A stretch of 64,000 nt of DNA from NCBI RefSeq assembly GCF_000311825.1, contig NZ_HE978566.1, positions 590,344 through 654,343 on the forward strand. The letters run 5' to 3'. Positions 44,257-51,114 of the stretch are shown here, piece by piece. The stretch comes from Peptoniphilus grossensis ph5 (GTDB lineage Bacteria; Bacillota; Clostridia; Tissierellales; Peptoniphilaceae). Position numbers and translations under genes: made by a program. Numbering within the stretch: position 1 is the first letter of the stretch; each line of letters starts with the position of its first letter. The notes under the pieces were generated by a model, which saw only the letters and a program-made list of their open reading frames with translations, ran no database searches and was not told where the DNA came from.

Positions 44257-44564
44257 ATGATTTAGAAAAAAGTTGTATTCAGTTTGATTATTTCTCTAAC
44301 AATTATAAGCGTTTTGAGGAAGATTTTTATAAGTTCGCCACTATTAATATTCCCCTAACTTTTTTAACTGATGATCTCTTGCTGCACATGGTTTCTACTG
44401 GGCACAATTATTTTAGACTCAATGCAAAGAATTCTGTGGACGAGAGGGACCATTATTTTGTTTTCAAAAAATTTAATAACAAGGATAATAAGTATATCAG
44501 CCAATTTGAGTATCTTGGAAATTTATCTACTGCCGAATTTTTTAAATTTTATTTCAGCAAATAG
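44253..44564 (+). CDS. DUF5960-like protein
   Basis: This 103-aa protein contains FDYFSNNYKRFEEDFYKFA, INIPLTFLTDDLL and FRLNAKNSVDERDHYFVF, matching a family I recall from streptococcal translesion polymerase operons (DUF5960). Its function is unknown. The start codon overlaps the previous stop (ATGA) and GGAGGAAGT is its ribosome site, so the three proteins are made together. Confidence 0.75.
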   Translation: MNDLEKSCIQFDYFSNNYKRFEEDFYKFATINIPLTFLTDDLLLHMVSTGHNYFRLNAKNSVDERDHYFVFKKFNNKDNKYISQFEYLGNLSTAEFFKFYFSK

Positions 44565-44567
44565 TTT

Positions 44568-44590
44568 TCAGCCCTTGGCTGATTTTTTTT
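44568..44590 (+). terminator. Terminator of the polymerase operon
   Basis: TCAGCC and GGCTGA pair around CTT, followed by eight Ts. Confidence 0.85.
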
Positions 44591-44857
44591 GTAATTTTTA
44601 ATTCTTATTTTATCTTTAGATTCAATAAATTTTAACTTCAATAAATTTTTATAATTAGGACTATCATTTTCTCACCAATAAACTTTATAGGTCTACATAA
44701 AAAGAGAAAGACCCCAAATTAAAGAGTCTCCCCAATATTTGACATAGAGCTAAAAATATCTGTTAGAGATTTACTCCCCCAACAGATATTATAGAGCCAA
44801 AAAAATTCGGCTATATCAAATGATATAACCGAATTTAATATCCACACCGCTTTGGTA
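44591..44857. other. Gene-free stretch with two hairpins
   Basis: No credible frame was found. AATATCTGTT (44755-44764) pairs with AACAGATATT (44781-44790). Its minus-strand tail is TTTTTAGC, so it may be a second terminator behind the one at 44803. The 11-mer ACCGCTTTGGT at 44847-44857 recurs inverted at 48119-48129. Confidence 0.5.
44803..44836 (-). terminator. Terminator of the flavodiiron operon
   Basis: AAATTCGG-C-TATATCA pairs with TGATATA-A-CCGAATTT; a T run follows on the minus strand. Confidence 0.85.
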
Positions 44858-46099
44858 TTATTGGTTAGCGGATTTTTCTTTAACTTCTCTAATTTTTGCC
44901 ATAGATTCAATAATAGAATCTGCAAGAGCTTCCATGTCGTTTTCGTTAGCCTTGTTAAGAGCAGAGTTAAGTGTAACTCTTTCTGGAAGAACGTCGAACA
45001 TCTTAAGATTTTCGTCGATATATTCTTCAATCTTATCGCCAACTGTACAAGCCCAAGTACCATTTTCGATGATACCAACTGTTCTATTTTGAACATTAAG
45101 AGCTTCAAGGTCCATTAAGAAGTTCTTCATTACAGGATAAATACCTAAGTTGTAAGTTACTGATGCAATTACAATGTGAGAGTATTTAAATGTGTCTGCA
45201 ATTAGGTAAGACATGTGAGTGTTACTTACATCATGAACTACTACATTAGTCATTCCCTTGTCACAAAGTCTTGATGCAAGGGCTTGTGCAGCTCTTTCAG
45301 TATTTCCATACATTGATGCGTAAACAATCATTACGCCTTCTTCTTCTGGTTCGTATCTTGACCATTTGTCATATTTTCCAATGAACCAACCAAGATTATC
45401 TCTCCAAACTGGTCCGTGAAGTGGACAAATCATTTTAATGTCAACAGTTGATGCTTTTTTAAGAACATCTTGTACAAATGGTCCATATTTTCCTACGATA
45501 TTAGTTAAATATCTTCTTGCACTGTCAAGGTAATCTCTTTCGAAATTAACTTCATCAGCAAATAATTTTCCATCAAGTGTTCCGAAAGTACCAAAGGCAT
45601 CAGCTGCAAATAGTACTCCGTCAGTTGTATCAAAAGATACAAGAACTTCTGGCCAGTGAACCATTGGTGCTTCTAAGAATACAAATTCGTGTTTACCAAA
45701 GGAAATAGTGTCTCCTTCAGCAACTATCATTGCTTGTTCTTCGTTTACATGGAATCCATATTGACGCATGAATTCAAAACCTTGTTCACTTGCGATTACC
45801 TTAACATCTGGGTATCTTAAAGTTATTTCATCAATAGCAGCTGCGTGGTCTGGTTCTAAGTGATGGATTACTAGATAATCAAGATCTTCTCCATCAAGAA
45901 CTTCAGAAACATTTTCTAAATAATCTTTTACGATTGACCAGTCAACTGTATCGAATAATACATTCTTTTCGTCTTTTAGTAAATATGAATTATAAGTTAC
46001 TCCTTCAGGAATAGGAAATATATTTTCAAATAATTCTAATCTATGATCATTGCCACCAACATAGTAAAGATCATCTGTAACTTTTCTAACAGTATACAT
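44858..46099 (-). CDS. Class A flavodiiron protein (oxygen/NO reductase)
   Basis: This 413-aa cytoplasmic protein has a metallo-beta-lactamase-like diiron domain (residues 1-250). Its ligands His80, Glu82, Asp84 and His85 lie in HHLEPDH, followed by His148, Asp167 and His228. A C-terminal flavodoxin domain carries the FMN loop YASMYGNTERAAQ. Such proteins reduce O2 to water or NO to N2O with electrons from rubredoxin. The gene lies 11 bases after the dehydrogenase-ETF-rubredoxin gene, so its electron donor is almost certainly that fused rubredoxin. It lacks its own rubredoxin or flavin reductase extension. Confidence 0.93.
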   Translation of the reverse strand: MYTVRKVTDDLYYVGGNDHRLELFENIFPIPEGVTYNSYLLKDEKNVLFDTVDWSIVKDYLENVSEVLDGEDLDYLVIHHLEPDHAAAIDEITLRYPDVKVIASEQGFEFMRQYGFHVNEEQAMIVAEGDTISFGKHEFVFLEAPMVHWPEVLVSFDTTDGVLFAADAFGTFGTLDGKLFADEVNFERDYLDSARRYLTNIVGKYGPFVQDVLKKASTVDIKMICPLHGPVWRDNLGWFIGKYDKWSRYEPEEEGVMIVYASMYGNTERAAQALASRLCDKGMTNVVVHDVSNTHMSYLIADTFKYSHIVIASVTYNLGIYPVMKNFLMDLEALNVQNRTVGIIENGTWACTVGDKIEEYIDENLKMFDVLPERVTLNSALNKANENDMEALADSIIESMAKIREVKEKSANQ

Positions 46100-46110
46100 T
46101 ATATCCTCCT

Positions 46111-48048
46111 TTATTTTCTATCAGCAGGGAAATCAGCTTCAATAAAGTTTTGTTTTTCTTCTTGACATTCTGGACAAGTCCAGTCATCTGGTAATTTATC
46201 GAAATCTGTACCAGGATCAATTTCACCTTCTGGATCTCCATAGTTTGGATCGTATTCATATCCGCATCCTGGACATACCATTACTTTATAGTTTGGAGCT
46301 AATTTTCTAGGTTTAGATCTTCTAACTTTCTTCATTGGAGGTGCTGGTTCTTTTTCACCAGTTCCAAGAGCTTCTGCAAGTAGTGGCATAATTTCGAACA
46401 TATCTCCAACTATACCATAGTCACAGTTCTTGAAGATTGGAGCACCTGCATTTTTGTTGATTGCAACAATAGTTGATGCGTTTTTAATACCCTTTAAGTG
46501 TTGGCTTGCTCCAGAAATACCACATGCAATGTATAGGTTTCCGTTGAATTTTTGTCCAGACATACCAACATATCTTTCAAGTGGTACAAGTTTTAATGTT
46601 TCAGCAACTGGTCTTGAAGAACCTAGTGCAGCACCTGCAGCGTGTGCAAGTTCTCTAGCCATATCCATGTTTTCTTCTCCGCCAATTCCCTTACCAACTG
46701 AAACAACTCTTTCAGCATCGTAAACAGGAGTGTCGATATCAATTCCTACTGAGAAATCATATCCATCTTTCTTTAAGTTCTTAACTAAAATTTCAACAGC
46801 TTCTTCTGCTGTGTCAGCTTTAATTATTTCTCTCTTTCTTTCTCCAGTGATAGGACCAGCCTTCTTATCTATTGCAGCAGCTCTACCTTTCTTTTTAGGA
46901 GCCTTACCAACAAGGTGACTTGCAACTACAACTCTTTGGATTTCAGAAGTACCTTCGTAGATAGTAGTGATCTTAGCATCTCTGAAGAATCTTTCTACAT
47001 CCATTCCCTTTAGATATCCATTACCGCCGTGGATTTGAAGAGCTTCATTTACAACCCACATAGCAACTTCAGATGCAACAGTTTTTGCCATTGCAGCTTC
47101 CATTGAATAATTTTCGTGATTTTGTTTCATTTCAGCAGCTGAATAAATCATAAGTCTTGCAGCTCTAATCTTAGTAGCCATATCTGCAAGTTTGAATGCA
47201 ACAGCTTGTTGTTGAGCAATTGGTCTACCAAATTGGATTCTTTCTTTTGCATAAGAAAGAGCAGCTTCGAAAGCACCTTGTGCAATACCAAGAGCTTGTG
47301 ATGCAATACCAATTCTACCACCGTCAAGAGTTTGCATTGCAATTCTAAATCCTTGACCTTCTTTACCAAGTAAGTTTTCCTTTGGAACCTTAACATTGTT
47401 AAATTGAAGTTCAGCAGTAGTTGAAGATCTAATACCTAATTTGTCATAGTGATCTCCGAAAGTAAATCCTTCCCAACCTTTTTCTACTATGAAAGCAGAA
47501 ATTCCGTGAGTTCCAATACCTGGTGTAGTAACTGCATATACAACATAAGTGTCAGCAGCAGGAGCGTTAGTAATAAAGATTTTATTACCATTCAAAATAT
47601 AATAATCGCCATCAAGTACAGCAGTAGTTTCTGTGCCACCTGCATCAGATCCTGCATTAGGTTCAGTTAAACCGAAAGCTCCAAGTTTTTTACCTTGAGC
47701 AAGTGGTTTTAAATATTTTTCCTTTTGTTCTTTAGTACCAAAAGCTTGGATTGGATAAGAACCTAGTGATGTATGAGCTGATAAAACAACGCCAACACCA
47801 GCATCTACTCTTGATAATTCTTCTACGGCGATGGCATAAGAGATAACATCCTTACCTGCTCCACCTTCTTCTTCAGGATAAGGTAGACCCATCCAACCGT
47901 TTTCGCCAATTTTCTTAATGATTTCTTCTGGAAATTCATTGTTTTGATCAAGTCCAAAAGACAATGGCTTAATTTCTGCTTCTGCAAACTCTCTTATAGC
48001 TTTACGAAGAGCTTCATGTTCAGCAGTAGTCTTATACATATTTGACAT
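46111..48048 (-). CDS. Acyl-CoA dehydrogenase-ETF alpha-rubredoxin fusion
   Basis: This 645-aa protein joins three modules. Residues about 1-380 form a complete acyl-CoA dehydrogenase (FGLTEPNAGSDAGGTET for FAD, HGGNGYLKGMDVERF, catalytic Glu in IYEGTSEIQR). Residues about 395-570 match the FAD domain of ETF alpha (SRPVAETLKLV, YVGMSGQKFNG, LYIACGISGASQHLKGI). Residues 587-645 are rubredoxin (CPGCGYEYDP, DDWTCPECQ, four Cys). Electrons from an acyl-CoA could pass FAD to FAD to rubredoxin and then to the flavodiiron protein. No ETF beta is encoded nearby. The substrate chain length cannot be told from sequence. Confidence 0.92.
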   Translation of the reverse strand: MSNMYKTTAEHEALRKAIREFAEAEIKPLSFGLDQNNEFPEEIIKKIGENGWMGLPYPEEEGGAGKDVISYAIAVEELSRVDAGVGVVLSAHTSLGSYPIQAFGTKEQKEKYLKPLAQGKKLGAFGLTEPNAGSDAGGTETTAVLDGDYYILNGNKIFITNAPAADTYVVYAVTTPGIGTHGISAFIVEKGWEGFTFGDHYDKLGIRSSTTAELQFNNVKVPKENLLGKEGQGFRIAMQTLDGGRIGIASQALGIAQGAFEAALSYAKERIQFGRPIAQQQAVAFKLADMATKIRAARLMIYSAAEMKQNHENYSMEAAMAKTVASEVAMWVVNEALQIHGGNGYLKGMDVERFFRDAKITTIYEGTSEIQRVVVASHLVGKAPKKKGRAAAIDKKAGPITGERKREIIKADTAEEAVEILVKNLKKDGYDFSVGIDIDTPVYDAERVVSVGKGIGGEENMDMARELAHAAGAALGSSRPVAETLKLVPLERYVGMSGQKFNGNLYIACGISGASQHLKGIKNASTIVAINKNAGAPIFKNCDYGIVGDMFEIMPLLAEALGTGEKEPAPPMKKVRRSKPRKLAPNYKVMVCPGCGYEYDPNYGDPEGEIDPGTDFDKLPDDWTCPECQEEKQNFIEADFPADRK

Positions 48049-48085
48049 ATTTTCCTCCTTTTTAAATTAAAGAATACTTGAAATA

Positions 48086-48108
48086 TTTTTCACTTTAATT
48101 GTGAAAAA
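48086..48108. promoter_or_regulatory. Inverted repeat in the dehydrogenase leader
   Basis: TTTTTCAC and GTGAAAAA are perfect 8-bp arms around TTTAATT, between the promoter and the ribosome site. It may be an operator or a 5' stabilising hairpin. Confidence 0.5.
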
Positions 48109-48142
48109 CAAAAGATACACCAAAGCGGTATACAATAATTAA

Positions 48143-48171
48143 AGTATACATCAACTTACCTAAAGTGTCAA
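48143..48171 (-). promoter_or_regulatory. Promoter of the dehydrogenase-flavodiiron operon
   Basis: On the minus strand TTGACA (48166-48171) and TATACT (48143-48148) are separated by 17 bases, a near-consensus sigma-A promoter. GTATAC occurs twice around the -10 and start, 16 bases apart, and ACCGCTTTGGT follows. The 319-base gap to the nitroreductase gene holds only this divergent control region. Confidence 0.8.
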
Positions 48172-48367
48172 AACATTTTCATCAAATTTGAGTTAAAATT
48201 TTTAAAAATTTTTCTCGCATTATTATATTCTTTGATTAAAGTATATATACCCCTTTTTATTAAATAAAACATGAATTTAGTTAATTTTAATAATTTATTG
48301 TAAAATAAATATTTTGTTATAAAATATAAAGTTAACGAGGATAAAAATTTATTTTAAAGGAGGAAAA

Positions 48368-48949
48368 ATGAGTTTAGAAAATTTATTGGAGTGGAGAAGG
48401 TCTTATAGAAAGTTTGACGAAAGTAAGCCCCTTTCAAAAGAGGACATTGATGAAATTTTATCTTCTATTAAATTTGCATCTTGCGCCAACAACAGACAGT
48501 ACCTTAGATTTATTTCTGCTGAAAGTAGAGATGTGGTTTTGGAAATTTTTGAAAACACAAAGTGGGCTGCTTCCCTACCTGACAATACGGGAAGACCAAA
48601 GGAAGGCGAAAGGCCTGTTTATTTCATTGCAATTTTAAGTGACGATGAAAAGAAGTTAAGATTTAATGGCATTGATGAGGGCTTAGTTATTTCTAACTTA
48701 ACTCTTGCTGCTGCAGAAAAAGGCATTGGCTCTTGCATCATTGGAAGTGTAAGCGACAAAAAAATGCGTGAGATTTTAAATTATGAAGATAACTATTCCT
48801 GCGAAGTAGTAATTGCCTTTGGCTATCCAAAAGTTAAGTCAAGTATAAAGGAAATAGACGCAGGTGAAGACCAGTCTTATTACTTAGACAAAGATGGCAA
48901 CTATATAGTTCCAAAATATAAAATAAAGGACCTTGTTAGGAGAATATGA
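48368..48949 (+). CDS. Nitroreductase-family protein
   Basis: This 193-aa FMN oxidoreductase has the family start LLEWRRSYRKFDESKPLS, which binds FMN phosphate, plus ASCANNRQYLRF and GIGSCIIGSV, and ends with an EVVIAFGYPKVK strand. Its substrate may be a quinone, nitro compound or flavin; it is not specified by sequence. It overlaps the next gene by one to four bases and has AGGAGG before ATG. Confidence 0.88.
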   Translation: MSLENLLEWRRSYRKFDESKPLSKEDIDEILSSIKFASCANNRQYLRFISAESRDVVLEIFENTKWAASLPDNTGRPKEGERPVYFIAILSDDEKKLRFNGIDEGLVISNLTLAAAEKGIGSCIIGSVSDKKMREILNYEDNYSCEVVIAFGYPKVKSSIKEIDAGEDQSYYLDKDGNYIVPKYKIKDLVRRI

Positions 48950-49968
48950 TGACAAAAGAAAGTTTTAACGAAAAATTGAAGAAGAAGGCAAAGTTATATT
49001 TTATTGATGCATTAGGTGCCATGGCTTTTGGGCTTTTTGCCACCCTGCTTGTGGGCACAATTTTAAATACAATTGGCAAAAGTTTTAACATTGAATTTTT
49101 GACAGAAGTCCTTTGGCCCTTGGCACAAAAGGCAACGGGACCTGCCATAGCAGTAGCTATTGCAACGGCAATGTCTGCCCCAAGTCTTGTAGTCTATGCC
49201 GCAACAGTTGTGGGCATTGCAGGCAACGAACTTGGCGGACCTATGGGAGTTTATATAGCCACAATTTTTGCTGTTGAGTTTGGAAAACTTGTCAGCAGAA
49301 AAACAAAAATCGACATTATAATCACTCCTGCTGTCACAGTTTTAGTGGGCGTCTTCATAGCAAACTTCGTTGGACCATACATAGGTGCCTTTATGAACCT
49401 TCTCGGTGCAATTATTATTAATGCTACAGAAAAGGCTCCCTTCTTTATGGGAATCATCGTATCTGTTATAGTTGGGATTGTCCTCACTCTTCCAATTTCA
49501 TCAGCGGCACTTTGCATGATGCTTTCCCTTTCATCTCTTGCTGGTGGAGCTGCAACTATTGGCTGCTGTTGTCAAATGGTTGGCTTTGCAGTTATCTCTT
49601 ATCGCGACAACAAAATGGAAGGACTTGTGGCACAAGGTCTTGGAACATCAATGCTACAAATGCCAAATATTGTGAGAAAGCCAATAATTATTATTCCGCC
49701 AATTATTTCATCGGCAATCTTAGGACCAGTTTCTACTATGGTCTTTAAACTTGAAAACACACCTCTGGGATCTGGCATGGGCACAAGTGGACTTGTGGGA
49801 CAAATTTCTACTTTCACAGCAATGCCTGATGTTCCCTTTACTAAGCTTTTTGGCATAGTTTTACTTATGCACATAATTTTGCCAGCTCTTGTGACTTTTG
49901 CAATTTATGAAATATTTTATCGCAAGGGCCTAATTCAAGATGGTGACATGAAATTATATTTTAAATAA
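48946..49968 (+). CDS. PTS_EIIC_2-type membrane transporter
   Basis: This 340-aa protein has about nine or ten helices, with glycine-rich segments ALGAMAFGLFATLLVGT, GGPMGVYIATIFAVEFG and SGMGTSGLVGQ. It fits the PTS_EIIC_2 family, which resembles PTS membrane domains but is found without EIIA or EIIB parts; none is encoded here. The substrate is unknown. The start may be ATG 48946 or 48949; TTAGGAG lies before both. It is cotranscribed with the nitroreductase. Confidence 0.75.
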   Translation: MMTKESFNEKLKKKAKLYFIDALGAMAFGLFATLLVGTILNTIGKSFNIEFLTEVLWPLAQKATGPAIAVAIATAMSAPSLVVYAATVVGIAGNELGGPMGVYIATIFAVEFGKLVSRKTKIDIIITPAVTVLVGVFIANFVGPYIGAFMNLLGAIIINATEKAPFFMGIIVSVIVGIVLTLPISSAALCMMLSLSSLAGGAATIGCCCQMVGFAVISYRDNKMEGLVAQGLGTSMLQMPNIVRKPIIIIPPIISSAILGPVSTMVFKLENTPLGSGMGTSGLVGQISTFTAMPDVPFTKLFGIVLLMHIILPALVTFAIYEIFYRKGLIQDGDMKLYFK

Positions 49969-49973
49969 AATTG

Positions 49974-49999
49974 ACGAGCTCAAGGCTCGTTATTTTTTT
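49974..49999 (+). terminator. Terminator after the PTS_EIIC_2-type gene
   Basis: ACGAGC and GCTCGT pair around TCAAG, followed by TATTTTTTT. Confidence 0.85.
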
Positions 50000-50002
50000 G
50001 CA

Positions 50003-50036
50003 AAAAAATTGGTCCATCAATTTGATGAACCAAAAT
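50003..50036 (-). terminator. Terminator of the HlyIII-like gene
   Basis: On the minus strand TTGGTTCATCAA pairs with TTGATGGACCAA, followed by TTTTTTT. Confidence 0.8.
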
Positions 50037-50039
50037 TTT

Positions 50040-50696
50040 TTATGAAATATAAAGATAAAAGGCAATAAAGTGAATTATTGATGCTGCTAGGACAAAGAAG
50101 TGCCAAATTATGTGATTGCCTTTGAACTTCTTTGATTTGTAAAAATAAGTTCCTGCAGTATAAACAACGCCACCTAAAACTAAGAGAAGCATAAACTTCC
50201 AAGTTGTATTTGCTACAATTGGCTTAATTAAAAATACAGAAAGCCAACCCATGGCAATATAAATAATAACAGAAATAGTTTTTAACTTGTCATAATCTTT
50301 ATATGTAGCAATCTTAAAAACTGTTCCAAAAATTGCTATTGCCCAGATTAAAATTATAAAAAATAATCTAAACTTTCCCTTTGTAAGTAAAAGTATTATT
50401 GGAGTAAAACTTCCTGCTATAAAATAATATATGGACACGTGGTCGAAAATTCTAAGAATTTTTTTTGCTCCCTTGTGCTGAATTGCATGGTAAATTGTGC
50501 TCATTAAATACATAAATATAAAGCATCCACCATATATAGAAAAGGCAACTGTCTTTAAGACCTCGCCATTTTTTGCACTTGGAATAATTAACATCAACAA
50601 GAAAATAATTCCAAGGATAACACCAATGCCGTGGCTAATAGAATTTGCTATTTCAATCAAGATATGTTCTTTTTTTGCTTTAGACTTTTCTGCCAT
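50040..50696 (-). CDS. Hemolysin III/PAQR-family membrane protein
   Basis: This 218-aa protein has seven predicted helices and the PAQR metal motifs: ANSISHGIG, STIYHAIQH, FDHVSIYYFIAGS and IIWHFFVLAASIIHF, giving Ser/His/Asp zinc ligands. Family members (YqfA, HlyIII) are membrane hydrolase-like proteins; the haemolysin name is historical and does not prove toxicity. It is transcribed alone. Confidence 0.9.
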   Translation of the reverse strand: MAEKSKAKKEHILIEIANSISHGIGVILGIIFLLMLIIPSAKNGEVLKTVAFSIYGGCFIFMYLMSTIYHAIQHKGAKKILRIFDHVSIYYFIAGSFTPIILLLTKGKFRLFFIILIWAIAIFGTVFKIATYKDYDKLKTISVIIYIAMGWLSVFLIKPIVANTTWKFMLLLVLGGVVYTAGTYFYKSKKFKGNHIIWHFFVLAASIIHFIAFYLYIS

Positions 50697-50754
50697 ATTC
50701 TCACTTCCTTTTGCTAATTATACTACTTTAAAGCGTGAGCGTAAATATTTAATT

Positions 50755-50782
50755 AAAAAAGATGGGCAATGTCTCACCCATC
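50755..50782 (-). terminator. Terminator of the small acetyltransferase gene
   Basis: On the minus strand GATGGG pairs with CCCATC, followed by TTTTTT. Confidence 0.8.
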
Positions 50783-50788
50783 TCATTT

Positions 50789-51055
50789 TTAAGCTCTTAC
50801 ATCGTCAAAGTCACTTGATTCAAGTTTTTTCTCAACATAGGAGCAAGTTCCCTTTATTTTTTTATTCTCGTTTCTTGCATCTTCTACAAGTTTTTTTACA
50901 AGCTCACCTGCAAGACCTTGTCCGCCGTACTCAGGTTTTACAATAGTGTGTGTAGCATCTATTACATCGCCCTTTTCTTCGTAAGTCAAAATTCCCTTGT
51001 AATTATTTTCGTCTTCTCCTATATAGTAACAATTGTTTCCTTTTTTAATTTCCAT
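50789..51055 (-). CDS. Small GNAT-like N-acetyltransferase (NATD1-like)
   Basis: This 88-aa protein is a minimal GNAT fold: GILTYEEKGDVIDATHTIV, then the acetyl-CoA loop GGQGLAGELVKKLVEDAR and GTCSYVEKK. It matches the small Gcn5-related family. Its substrate is unknown. It has its own terminator, and 59 bases separate it from the heptad-repeat gene, so it may be its own unit. Confidence 0.88.
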   Translation of the reverse strand: MEIKKGNNCYYIGEDENNYKGILTYEEKGDVIDATHTIVKPEYGGQGLAGELVKKLVEDARNENKKIKGTCSYVEKKLESSDFDDVRA

Positions 51056-51114
51056 AATGACCTCCTAAAAATTGATATTAATCATGTAATACCCAAATTT
51101 TCGGATTTGTCACA

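Noticed and set aside
50040-50696. Hemolysin III as a virulence toxin
   Set aside because: The protein is a PAQR-type membrane protein found in many harmless bacteria; the name alone does not support toxicity.
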